Shown: positions 44,136 to 51,391 of the stretch, one piece after another | Layout of the letters: every line of letters starts with the position of its first letter | Position numbering within the stretch: position 1 is the stretch's first letter | NCBI GenBank assembly: GCA_965222705.1 | Contig: CBDCUO010000049.1 | Location: forward strand, 124,001 to 188,000 | Length of the DNA: 64,000 nt | DNA from: JAFMDF01 sp965222705 | Lineage (GTDB): Bacteria; Bacteroidota; Bacteroidia; Chitinophagales; Saprospiraceae | Direction of reading: 5' to 3' | Translations under genes and position numbers: made by a program | The notes under the pieces: generated by a model | Told to the model about the DNA's origin: nothing | The model's database searches: none | What the model saw: the letters and a program-made list of their open reading frames with translations, nothing else

Positions 44136-45479
44136 ATGGCAAAAGAAATAAAATTACCCAAAGTTTCGATGGGGCAAACCGAGGGCAGCATATCCGACTG
44201 GCTAGTGGAAGAAGGTACGTGGGTAGAAAAAGATCAGATGATTATGGTCATGGAAACGGAAAAAGTCGCCTACGAAATAGAGTCTTCGGATGCAGGATAT
44301 ATTGTTTTTCAAATAGAACTCAACGAAGCAGTTCCTTGCGAAACCGTCGTGGCTTTATTGGCGGAAACGGAAGAGGAATTAGCCAACTTAATGCAAAATA
44401 AAAAAGGAGATGGCACGGCTCAACCAGTAAGTTCTCCTCCACAAATCGCCCCCACCCCTTCCAATGTTGCAGGCGTTTTGGTAAGAGAAGAAATCAGACC
44501 CAATTCCAGTCAAGCCATTGCCACTCCATCTGCCAATACCAATGCTCGTTCACAATCCAACCGTCGGGTTTTAATTACGCCTGTTGCTAAGAAAAAATGC
44601 CAAATCCACAACCTCGATATTTCCAAAATAACAGGAACAGGACCGAATGGTCGCATTCAGAATAGAGATGTCGAAAAGGTGCTTAACCAGCAACAACAAG
44701 CCCCAGCAGTTGTGGCAGCATCACCTGCCCCTGTTGCCACTTCTAAAGTGGAAATGTTTCAAGGAACTCGTGTCAAGGCAAGCATACCATTTAGCGGTAT
44801 GAGAAAAGCCATCGCTGAAGGGGTGATGAAAAGTCTGCAAAATACGGCGCAACTGAGTTGGTCTGCCGAAATTGATGTAACGGATATTTTGAAGTTACGA
44901 AAAAAATGGAACACAAAACTGGCAGATAAAGGCGATAAAATTTCCATTAATGACATTATGGTATATGTTTTGGCGAAAGCTATCAAACAAGTACCACAAG
45001 TCAATTCCGCTTTGGTCGGCAATGAGATAAAAATATGGGAGGACATTCACATTGGCATTGCCGCTGCTATGAAAATCAGTGAATACGACTATGGATTGGT
45101 CGTACCCGTTGTCCGAAATGCAGGGCAAATGTCTTTGATAGAAATCAGCCGAGCCAGTAAAGTATTAATTGGCAAAGCAAGAGAAGGAACACTCACTCAA
45201 GAGGATATGCAAGGCGGTACAATTTCGATTTCCAATAATGGCAGCTTGGGTCCTGGTTGGCGAATTGCTACTCCTGTATTGGTCTATCCACAAGCGGTAC
45301 TAATACAACCATGTGGCATGGAAGAACGTCCCGTTGTCCGTAAAGGAAAAATCGTGGCTCGTACCATTATGCCCATGAGCTATACTTTCGACCATCGGGT
45401 GTTGGATGCCGTGCCTATGTATGATTTACATTCAAGAATGAAAGAAATGTTAGAAGATATGGATTATTTGGTGCTGTAA
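44136..45479 (+). CDS. Dihydrolipoyl acyltransferase E2
   Basis: 447 residues. Residues 1-80 are a lipoyl domain with Lys43 in METEKVAYEIES. A Pro/Ala/Ser linker follows, then an E3-binding domain at about 144-183 (LITPVAKKKCQIHNLDISKITGTGPNGRI). The catalytic domain ends in SYTFDHRVLDAVP with His420 and Asp424. It transfers the acyl group from the E1 adduct to CoA. E3 (lipoamide dehydrogenase) must be supplied from elsewhere. The TAA stop belongs to a half palindrome that also touches the convergent SDR gene, only 3 bases away. Confidence 0.9.
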   Translation: MAKEIKLPKVSMGQTEGSISDWLVEEGTWVEKDQMIMVMETEKVAYEIESSDAGYIVFQIELNEAVPCETVVALLAETEEELANLMQNKKGDGTAQPVSSPPQIAPTPSNVAGVLVREEIRPNSSQAIATPSANTNARSQSNRRVLITPVAKKKCQIHNLDISKITGTGPNGRIQNRDVEKVLNQQQQAPAVVAASPAPVATSKVEMFQGTRVKASIPFSGMRKAIAEGVMKSLQNTAQLSWSAEIDVTDILKLRKKWNTKLADKGDKISINDIMVYVLAKAIKQVPQVNSALVGNEIKIWEDIHIGIAAAMKISEYDYGLVVPVVRNAGQMSLIEISRASKVLIGKAREGTLTQEDMQGGTISISNNGSLGPGWRIATPVLVYPQAVLIQPCGMEERPVVRKGKIVARTIMPMSYTFDHRVLDAVPMYDLHSRMKEMLEDMDYLVL

Positions 45480-45488
45480 CCGTCAAAT
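45475..45488 (-). repeat. Half palindrome between E2 and SDR 1
   Basis: TGTAACCGTCAAAT, left half of the GTC type; it supplies the E2 TAA and the SDR 1 TGA. Confidence 0.5.
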
Positions 45489-46301
45489 CGTTTCCCCCAC
45501 ATCCTCCCAATTCGGATTGCGTTGTGCCTGAATACGGTTAAAGCGAGCATCAACGCCTGCTTGAAAATCGCCCGTATTAGGCATGACATAAAATTGGTTT
45601 TCCTGAATGGCTTTTAAAGTGGCATCTGTAACAATTTGTGGGTCATCACCGCTCGCAACTACTTGTCTGATAGTAGCAGCCAGTTCAGGATCTTCATTTC
45701 CTGTCAGGTTGGCTTCAGCCATATTGGTGCGGGTATTGCCAGGGCAAACTAAAGATACACCGACTTTGGATTCGGCTGCCAAGAGGTCATAATAAAGGGA
45801 TTCGGAAAAAGCAGTCACCCCAGCTTTGGAGGCAAAATAGCCTGCTTGCATGGGCGCAGTTATAAATGCAAAAATGGAAGAGGTCACTACGATATGTGCT
45901 TCATCTTCTTTTTCTAATAAAGGCAAAAAAGCTTTTACCCCATAGAAAGGACCGCTGAGGTTGATATTGATATGTCGGTGCCAATTTTCAATGGTCATTT
46001 CGGGAACAGGAGCAAGACCAGAAATACCTGCATTTAAACACAGCAGGTTGACCTGTCCAAATTTCTCTTCGACCATTTTTGCCAATGCAAAATTGGCATC
46101 GACATCTCCAGCATCGCTGACAAGACCAATTAGGTTGTCACCTGCATTTAATTGGGCAACGGCTTTGTCAATAGAAGATTGGCGGGAGGCAGTTATGACC
46201 ACCTTCATTCCTAAGTCCAAAAAGTTTTTCGCAAAGGAAAAACCAATGCCGTTTGCTCCACCTGTCACTACGGCTACTTTATTTTTAAAATTTTTAATCA
46301 T
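45483..46301 (-). CDS. Short-chain dehydrogenase/reductase (SDR 1)
   Basis: 272 residues from the ATG at 46301; a TTG six codons upstream is inside a palindrome copy. Classical SDR: TGGANGIG (NAD(P)-binding), LNAGIS, Ser in VVTSSIFAF and Y-F-A-S-K. It oxidises or reduces an unknown alcohol/ketone. Its C-terminal extension (FYVMPN..F......R...IQAQRNPNWED) is shared with SDR 4 (48660), so the two are close paralogues of a distinct subfamily. It is convergent with E2. Confidence 0.88.
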   Translation of the reverse strand: MIKNFKNKVAVVTGGANGIGFSFAKNFLDLGMKVVITASRQSSIDKAVAQLNAGDNLIGLVSDAGDVDANFALAKMVEEKFGQVNLLCLNAGISGLAPVPEMTIENWHRHININLSGPFYGVKAFLPLLEKEDEAHIVVTSSIFAFITAPMQAGYFASKAGVTAFSESLYYDLLAAESKVGVSLVCPGNTRTNMAEANLTGNEDPELAATIRQVVASGDDPQIVTDATLKAIQENQFYVMPNTGDFQAGVDARFNRIQAQRNPNWEDVGETI

Positions 46302-46307
46302 GTCTTT

Positions 46308-46334
46308 CGTAGCGGGCAATTATTTGCCCTGCTT
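46308..46334 (-). repeat. REP-like palindrome, GGGC/GCCC-arm type
   Basis: GTAGCGGGCAATTATTTGCC then CTGCTT, upstream of SDR 1 with the TAC end toward it. Confidence 0.75.
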
Positions 46335-46350
46335 AAAATATTATAAAAAG

Positions 46351-46378
46351 AATCAGGCAAATAAATTTGCTGACTACA
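46351..46378 (+). repeat. REP-like palindrome at SDR 2 3' end
   Basis: GGCAAATAAATTTGCT core with GACTACA; it supplies the TAG stop of SDR 2. Doublet with the copy 16 bases to the left. Confidence 0.85.
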
Positions 46379-47138
46379 TTAGTTTTTCGAGCATTTGTGG
46401 TGCCATGCCTGCGGTGATCCCTCCGTCAATTGGAATATTCGCCCCCGTAATAAATCTGCAATCATCGGCTGCCAAAAATTGAAATAGGGCAGCAATTTCA
46501 TCAGGTTGACATAACCTTCCCAAAGCGGTCATGGTTTGGACTAGTTCCAACTGTGGGTGGTCATCGGGCCACATGACACCAGCAGTAGCACCAGGGCTAA
46601 TAGTGTTCACACGAATACCCCGTGGTGCCAGTTCCATTGCAATACCTTTTGCCATCGTGACCAATGCGGATTTGGCTGCACCGTAAGCCGTTTCACCAAA
46701 ATTTCCTAAGCCTGTAAGTAAGGTTGCATTGAATACAATAGAACCTCCGTCACGCATGTGGGGCAACGCATTACGCACCACCCGATAATGGGCAAGGCTA
46801 TTGACGTTGAACATATTTTCGAGGATGTCGTCATTGGTATCCTCAATCATGGTAAATTCCACGACCGCTCCTGCATTGCTGATTAGAATATCAATACCAC
46901 CCAGTTTTTCAGCAGCAGCATTGACCATTTTGGTAATTTCTTCAGATTTGGAAACGTCAGCGGCAATAAATGTAGCACCAATTCTTTTGGCTATTTCGCT
47001 ACCTTCGCTACGACGCCCTGCAATGACAATGGTTGCACCATGAGCTATAAATCGCTTGGCGGTTGCGAGACCGATACCACTCGTGCCACCTGTGATAAGT
47101 GCTGTCTTTCCTGCTAATGAAAATGGGGGTTTTGACAT
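46374..47138 (-). CDS. Short-chain dehydrogenase/reductase (SDR 2)
   Basis: 254 residues, classical SDR with TGGTSGIG, LISNAGA, Y-G-A-A-K and the C-terminal ITGANIPIDGGITAG typical of 3-oxoacyl-ACP reductase-like enzymes. The catalytic serine position, 13 residues before the tyrosine, is a threonine (NATLLTG), a conservative but uncommon change. The stop TAG is inside a palindrome copy, and another copy lies 16 bases upstream of the start. The substrate is unknown. Confidence 0.87.
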   Translation of the reverse strand: MSKPPFSLAGKTALITGGTSGIGLATAKRFIAHGATIVIAGRRSEGSEIAKRIGATFIAADVSKSEEITKMVNAAAEKLGGIDILISNAGAVVEFTMIEDTNDDILENMFNVNSLAHYRVVRNALPHMRDGGSIVFNATLLTGLGNFGETAYGAAKSALVTMAKGIAMELAPRGIRVNTISPGATAGVMWPDDHPQLELVQTMTALGRLCQPDEIAALFQFLAADDCRFITGANIPIDGGITAGMAPQMLEKLM

Positions 47139-47154
47139 GAAAGTAGATTTATTA

Positions 47155-47182
47155 CATAGCGGGCAAATTTATTTGCCCAGCT
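47155..47182 (-). repeat. REP-like palindrome, GGGC/GCCC-arm type
   Basis: AGCGGGCAAATTTATTTGCC then CAGCT, upstream of SDR 2. Both arms differ from the other types but still pair. Confidence 0.85.
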
Positions 47183-47249
47183 AAAATTCAATGTAATTGC
47201 TAAGTTTATTTGGCAGATTGTACACATATAAAATTAATACCATTCAGAA

Positions 47250-47277
47250 AGTCAGGCAAGTAAATTTGCCGACTACG
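47250..47277 (+). repeat. REP-like palindrome at SDR 3 3' end
   Basis: AGTCAGGCAAGTAAATTTGC then CGACTACG; it supplies the TAG stop of SDR 3. Confidence 0.85.
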
Positions 47278-48034
47278 AGAGATGTGCATACTCCGCCAAT
47301 ATTCCTTGAAAATGCTGGGACAGCATTTCCCGATATTCCATATGGGTGAAAACATGCTGGCGGGGTTTTTCTGATTGCACTTCATTTACAATGTACTCCG
47401 CCACTTTCGCAGGAGGTAATAAAGGTTCGTCACCCATATCAACCGTCAGGTCATCGTTCATGTGTGTATCAATACCTCCTGGACAAACAACGGATACATA
47501 TACACCTGCCTCTGCTAACTCGGCGGCTAAACATTGGGAAAAGCCTACCACCGCAAATTTGCTGGCAGTATAATACGTCCACCCTGGCAAACCAATCATG
47601 CCACCCAAGGAGGAAACATTGACGATGTGTCCCTCGCCTTGCGCCGTCATCATGGGGGAAAATGTTTTACAGCCCAACACCACACCATCTATATTCACTT
47701 TTGATTGTAAATACCAATGGTCAAGAGGGCTTTCCTGCAAAGTCCCTGTCCGTAAAACAGCCGCATTATTGCATAGCACATCGCAGCGACCAAATTCGGT
47801 TTGAACCTTTTGTAGGAGTGCCTCCCAAGAATCTTTGCTGCTAACATCTAAGGTTACACCCGTTCCAGCATGGCGGTTTCCTTTAATTGCTTGTAGGGAT
47901 GCTTCTATTGCTTGAGCATTGACATCAGCGACTATCAAATTCGCACCTTTGGCAGCGAATTGTTTACAGAGTTCTCTGCCAACCCCGCCACCACCGCCTG
48001 TGACGATAATTACTTTGTCTTGTAGGTTTTTCAT
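47273..48034 (-). CDS. Short-chain dehydrogenase/reductase (SDR 3)
   Basis: 253 residues from the ATG at 48034 (MKNLQDKVIIVTGG); a TTG at 48052 lies in a repeat and is rejected. Glycine-rich motif TGGGGGVG, LCNNAAV, Ser in NVSSLGGM and Y-T-A-S-K are intact, and VVCPGGIDTHM follows. The sequence is of the secondary-alcohol dehydrogenase type and more distant from SDR 1 and 4. The TAG stop comes from a palindrome copy. Confidence 0.87.
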   Translation of the reverse strand: MKNLQDKVIIVTGGGGGVGRELCKQFAAKGANLIVADVNAQAIEASLQAIKGNRHAGTGVTLDVSSKDSWEALLQKVQTEFGRCDVLCNNAAVLRTGTLQESPLDHWYLQSKVNIDGVVLGCKTFSPMMTAQGEGHIVNVSSLGGMIGLPGWTYYTASKFAVVGFSQCLAAELAEAGVYVSVVCPGGIDTHMNDDLTVDMGDEPLLPPAKVAEYIVNEVQSEKPRQHVFTHMEYREMLSQHFQGILAEYAHLS

Positions 48035-48044
48035 GTTCCATATA

Positions 48045-48083
48045 GCCGTCAAACCCGTCTGCCTTCAGGCAGGTTTGACAGGC
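48045..48083. repeat. Related palindrome with an extended GC stem
   Basis: GTCAAACCCGTCTGCCT folds back on AGGCAGGTTTGAC. The outer GTCAAA/TTTGAC match the family, but the AT core is replaced by a GC-rich hairpin. It lies upstream of SDR 3. Confidence 0.7.
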
Positions 48084-48119
48084 TTTTATTTTTTTGAAAA
48101 CAATTGTAATAATATAATT

Positions 48120-48147
48120 AGTCAGGCAAATAAATTTGCCGACTACG
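48120..48147 (+). repeat. REP-like palindrome at NTF2-like gene 3' end
   Basis: Consensus GGC/GCC type with AGTC/GACT arms; it supplies the TAG stop of the NTF2-like gene. Confidence 0.88.
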
Positions 48148-48565
48148 AAGATTCATTTAATTGCAGGACTTGCGCTAACTCTGCTTCATCATACAAATAT
48201 TCTTCCCGAACGATTTTACCATTTTCAACGGTAAAATAACCCACTTCCCGAAAAATATGGCGTTCGCCGCTTTTTTTCATGGTAAAATCACTTTTAATAA
48301 TGACAGAAAATCCCGTTGCGCCAATAAACGGACCTTCGGCAACCGAAACACTATTGATGTCCAGCCATTCTTCTGTAAGCCATTCTTCATGGTCTGCCAT
48401 ATTTTCGGCACCTGCTACCTCATTGGCATGTGCTGCGCCCCAAGCCACGGGTTCTACTTTTTGGGCATTATCTGCATAATATTTTTCGTAAGCCTCTCGG
48501 TATTTGTTTTGATTCCAGAGGGTGATGCAGCCATAGGCGATGTCTATGTATTCTTGATGTTTCAT
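48143..48565 (-). CDS. NTF2-like/SnoaL-type protein
   Basis: 140 residues from the ATG at 48565 (MKHQEYIDIAYG); the frame runs back through a palindrome copy to a TTG that I reject. It has the cone-shaped NTF2 fold pattern: helix AYGCITLWNQNKYREAYEKYYADNAQKVEP, then strands ending GYFTVENGKIVREEYLYD. SnoaL-type members are small isomerases, dehydratases or hydrolases or have no known activity. Its place among SDRs suggests action on the same cyclic or keto intermediate, but that is inference. Confidence 0.8.
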   Translation of the reverse strand: MKHQEYIDIAYGCITLWNQNKYREAYEKYYADNAQKVEPVAWGAAHANEVAGAENMADHEEWLTEEWLDINSVSVAEGPFIGATGFSVIIKSDFTMKKSGERHIFREVGYFTVENGKIVREEYLYDEAELAQVLQLNESS

Positions 48566-48577
48566 TGTTATGCGTTT

Positions 48578-48605
48578 CGTAACCGTCAAATTTATTTGAC
48601 AGGTT
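48578..48605 (-). repeat. REP-like palindrome upstream of NTF2-like gene
   Basis: Consensus GTC/GAC type, TAC end facing the gene start 13 bases away. Confidence 0.88.
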
Positions 48606-48631
48606 TTTAAATTCTAAAATTCGTTTTTGTC

Positions 48632-48659
48632 AGTCAGGCAAATAAATTTGCCGACTACA
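48632..48659 (+). repeat. REP-like palindrome at SDR 4 3' end
   Basis: Consensus GGC/GCC type directly abutting the SDR 4 TAA stop. With the copy at 48578 it forms a mixed-type doublet 26 bases apart. Confidence 0.88.
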
Positions 48660-49565
48660 TTAATCTTGTTCAACGGTTTTAAAAACATCTGGCGTTTTTT
48701 CAAAAAATGAAGGATTTCGTCCTTCCTGAATATTGTTCCAACGATGTTCCATGTGCTTCCAAAAATGGTTGATATTCGGCGTAACATAAAAGGTATCGTT
48801 ATGAATTGCCTCGATTAAAGCGTCAATAATGATGTCAGGCGGTGTTCCTCTAGTAGAGAAATAGTCAACCAAGTTTTTGACATAATCTCGTGAACCCCAT
48901 GCTGTAGAGTCCCAAGCTGACGGATTGTCTTTGGTTGCTTCCAACACTTCCTTCAAATCATAATAGACACCATTATATGTGTTCCCTGGCATTACAGCGG
49001 TAATTCCAATATGAGAACCTTTCCCTTCAAAATCATAGTACAAACATTCTGCAAAACTCAGCAATCCTGCCTTGCACACATAGTAAGTGGCGGGGTCGCC
49101 TAACCCTGTCATCAGGCTAAAAGCGGAACAGGTAAAAATAATACGGGCATCTTCTTCTTTTTCCAAATAAGGTAGGAATGCCCGTTGACCAAAGAAAGGA
49201 CCGTCCAAATTGACACCCAATGCTGTACGCCATCCTTTTTCTGTAATGTCCGAAGCCCGCCATCCTCCTGTACTTCCCAACAGAGCAGCATTGAGAAATA
49301 CGATATTGACCCCTCCAAAAACTTCGACCGTCTCTCTGGCTAATGTGACATTGGCATCCATGGTGGATACATCACAAACTACGGTGTGAAGACGGTCGCC
49401 GGCATTTAGTTCTGCTTTCACTTTTTCCATTGCCGCTTCATCAATGTCTGCAACAACGACTTTCATTCCTTCTTTCAAAAAGCGTTTAACTGCTGACAGA
49501 CCAATGCCGCTAGCTCCGCCCGTAACGACAGCTATTTTATTTTTTAAATCTTTGATTTTAGCCAT
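48660..49565 (-). CDS. Short-chain dehydrogenase/reductase (SDR 4)
   Basis: 301 residues from the ATG at 49565 (MAKIKDLKNKIAVVTGG); an ATG at 49604 would add 13 lysine-rich residues and place the start only 33 bases from the operator pair. Motifs: TGGASGIG, FLNAALLGS, Ser in FTCSAFSLM and Y-V-C-K. A long C-terminal part (FYVTPNINHFWKHMEHRWNNI) matches SDR 1. It is first in the minus-strand SDR run and has the paired TGTCC operator in front. Its TAA directly follows a palindrome copy. Confidence 0.87.
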   Translation of the reverse strand: MAKIKDLKNKIAVVTGGASGIGLSAVKRFLKEGMKVVVADIDEAAMEKVKAELNAGDRLHTVVCDVSTMDANVTLARETVEVFGGVNIVFLNAALLGSTGGWRASDITEKGWRTALGVNLDGPFFGQRAFLPYLEKEEDARIIFTCSAFSLMTGLGDPATYYVCKAGLLSFAECLYYDFEGKGSHIGITAVMPGNTYNGVYYDLKEVLEATKDNPSAWDSTAWGSRDYVKNLVDYFSTRGTPPDIIIDALIEAIHNDTFYVTPNINHFWKHMEHRWNNIQEGRNPSFFEKTPDVFKTVEQD

Positions 49566-49636
49566 ACTATCTTTTTTTACGGAATTTTTATTTTTGGCAA
49601 ACATAAAAAATTGCGGGTGGAAGATTATAACATTTT

Positions 49637-49664
49637 CGGACAGGTTTATTACATTTGGGGACAG
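49637..49664 (-). promoter_or_regulatory. Paired TGTCC operator between SDR 4 and AraC regulator
   Basis: CGGACAG at 49637-49643 and GGGACAG at 49658-49664, exactly 21 bp apart; toward SDR 4 they read CTGTCCCCAAATGTAAT and CTGTCCGAAAATGTTAT. The regulator gene starts about 115 bases away on the other side. Confidence 0.65.
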
Positions 49665-49677
49665 AGGCTTTTAGACT

Positions 49678-49705
49678 TGTAACCGTCAAATTTATTTGAC
49701 TGGTT
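49678..49705 (-). repeat. REP-like palindrome between SDR 4 and AraC
   Basis: GTC/GAC type with AACC/GGTT arms, TAC end toward the SDR 4 promoter. Confidence 0.87.
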
Positions 49706-49742
49706 CAAAGAGTCATTGTTTTTGAATAAAAATTATCTTTTT

Positions 49743-49770
49743 AGTCAGGCAAATGAATTTGCCGACTACT
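49743..49770 (+). repeat. REP-like palindrome just before AraC regulator start
   Basis: AGTCAGGCAAATGAATTTGC then CGACTACT, TAC end facing the regulator ATG 8 bases away. This is the rightmost copy in the window. Confidence 0.87.
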
Positions 49771-49778
49771 ATTGGAGT

Positions 49779-50822
49779 ATGAATGCAATTTTATCAAAAA
49801 ACAAAAAAGCAACAACAATTTTCGTTATTAGAGCACTAGAAGTTATGCGGTCTCAAGGGGTAGAACTTGCTCCCTTGTTAGAGGGAATAGGTCTGCCTTC
49901 TGATTTTATGCAAAAACGGCCAGAACTTATAGAGGAATCGTTGTTACTTAGAGCGGAAACCCATGCTAGTAGAGCGGCTCATGAGGCTAAAATCTATGGA
50001 CTTGGCTTCTTGTTAGCAGAAAAACTCATTATGTCAGATTATGGGATTAGTTCCTATGCTTTTTTAAGTTGTAAGACTTTAAGAAAAGCCATCGAACACA
50101 ATATCCGGTTTGAGGAATTGCAGATTGATCGTCATAGAAAAGAATTAATAGAAAGAGGTAATCAGGCTATATTGAGGTACCATCTTGTTCATCCCGTTTA
50201 TAAGAACATTGAAAGTCCTCATGTGAGATATATGCTTGAACTAGTACTGTTTGAAATGATATTATGGGTAAGGCAAGCGCTTGGCAGAGAGTATTTGTTT
50301 GATGAAGTTCATTTTGCATTTAAAAAATCAGATTATACGCTTATGTATGAGGAATATATGGGCTGTCCTGTAAAATTTGAGCAACCTTATACACAAGGCA
50401 TTTTTAGTTCTTTCATTTTATCCTACAAATTAGAAACGGCTAATGAGAAAGTAGCTACTTTGTGTGGACAACAGTGCCTTTCTCTATTAGAAGAGTTGCA
50501 AAGTAAAAGTGGGTTAAGTGGAAAGGTACAACAACTTTTATCCCGCAAACCTGGCTATTATCCCAATATGGAGACCATTGCCAATGAATTGCACATGACC
50601 CCACGCACCTTGCGCCGAAAGCTGAAATCGGAAAATACAACCTATCGAGATATTGTCCTTCAATTACGCCTTGACCTTGCTTGTCAGTACCTTCGTAACA
50701 CCCAACTTTCCATCAAGGAAATTGCTTATTTGTTGGATTATTCTGCTCCAACTGTTTTTCATCGTTCTTTTTTTAAGAAATATCAGCAATCGCCGAATAA
50801 TTATCGGATGATGTCACTTTAG
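49779..50822 (+). CDS. AraC-family regulator with arabinose-binding-type N-domain
   Basis: 347 residues from the ATG at 49779 (MNAILSKNKKATT); an ATG at 49716 would read through a palindrome copy (SQANEFADYYW) and is less likely. The N-terminal 200 residues fit the PF12625 domain (LEVMRSQGVELAPLLEGIGLP, SYAFLSCKTLRKAI, GCPVKFEQP) found in OruR/ArgR-like regulators. The C-terminal HTH pair is METIANELHMTPRTLRRKL and IKEIAYLLDYSAPTVFHRSFFKKY. It is the only regulator in the island and probably binds the 21-bp-spaced TGTCC pairs at four promoters. Confidence 0.9.
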   Translation: MNAILSKNKKATTIFVIRALEVMRSQGVELAPLLEGIGLPSDFMQKRPELIEESLLLRAETHASRAAHEAKIYGLGFLLAEKLIMSDYGISSYAFLSCKTLRKAIEHNIRFEELQIDRHRKELIERGNQAILRYHLVHPVYKNIESPHVRYMLELVLFEMILWVRQALGREYLFDEVHFAFKKSDYTLMYEEYMGCPVKFEQPYTQGIFSSFILSYKLETANEKVATLCGQQCLSLLEELQSKSGLSGKVQQLLSRKPGYYPNMETIANELHMTPRTLRRKLKSENTTYRDIVLQLRLDLACQYLRNTQLSIKEIAYLLDYSAPTVFHRSFFKKYQQSPNNYRMMSL

Positions 50823-51297
50823 AAAATAAATGAACGGCAGGGGATTATGCCCCCTTTGTTTTAAACATTCTGCAGCATTATTTTTGAAAAGGTTTCATTA
50901 ACCCCTAAGTTGACTAATTTTTAAGGGAACTACCAGAGATGCTTTTACATTAAAATTAATAAAATATAACAATGCTGCTTTCGCTGCCTCTTGAATAGAT
51001 TGAGTGGGCGATTTTTATGCCTTGAAAACTAAAAAAGATAAGGATAAATGATTTATAGTCGATCACCCTTATTCCACCGCTTCAGAAGCAATATTTTATA
51101 CATTTAGAAAAGAAACTTAAAAAAACAGCAAAATTATGGTTCAGGAAGGACCAAGAAAAAACGCATTAATAAAATTAAACTATATAATCAAAATGTTTTA
51201 ATTAAGTATTATTCAATGTTTTTGTAAATATTTTGCTAATAAAAACTAGCCGAATAAACCTGCCCTCTCGATTCTTCAAAATTTTTTTTGAAAAAAA

Positions 51298-51312
51298 GTG
51301 GAGAAAAGTGGG
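51298..51312 (+). promoter_or_regulatory. Probable MraZ operator
   Basis: GTGGAGAAAAGTGGG: two GTGG motifs (51298 and 51308) exactly 10 bp apart, 80-94 bases before mraZ. MraZ proteins are known to bind TGGG-type direct repeats with 10-bp period upstream of their own gene, so this is the likely autoregulatory site of the dcw cluster. Confidence 0.65.
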
Positions 51313-51331
51313 AAGATGTGTCAAAAATTAA

Positions 51332-51339
51332 TACTTTTG
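51332..51339 (+). promoter_or_regulatory. Candidate -7 box of the mraZ promoter
   Basis: TACTTTTG matches TAnnTTTG, 53 bases before the mraZ ATG and 20 bases after the probable MraZ operator. No clear -33 element is seen. Confidence 0.4.
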
Positions 51340-51391
51340 AATAAATAATGGACTTAACACCTTAATTTTAGTAAAATATTCATCAAAAGAG

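Larger units (their letters stand above)
50823..51391. other. Gap between island and dcw cluster
   Basis: 569 bases without a gene. The left end has a small AGGGG/CCCCT stem-loop (50839-50855) followed by a T-rich run, perhaps the regulator's terminator. The right end holds the mraZ control region. The middle is plain AT-rich DNA, and the palindrome family stops before it. Confidence 0.5.

Noticed and set aside
45961..46482. 173-codon plus-strand frame
   Set aside because: Antisense to SDR 1 and reads through a palindrome copy; shadow.
48045..48100. Intrinsic terminator on the plus strand
   Set aside because: The hairpin followed by T-rich DNA would terminate plus-strand RNA, but both flanking genes are on the minus strand.
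33629..49770. CRISPR array
   Set aside because: The repeats are palindromic, irregularly spaced by whole genes and lie in both orientations; no cas genes are nearby.
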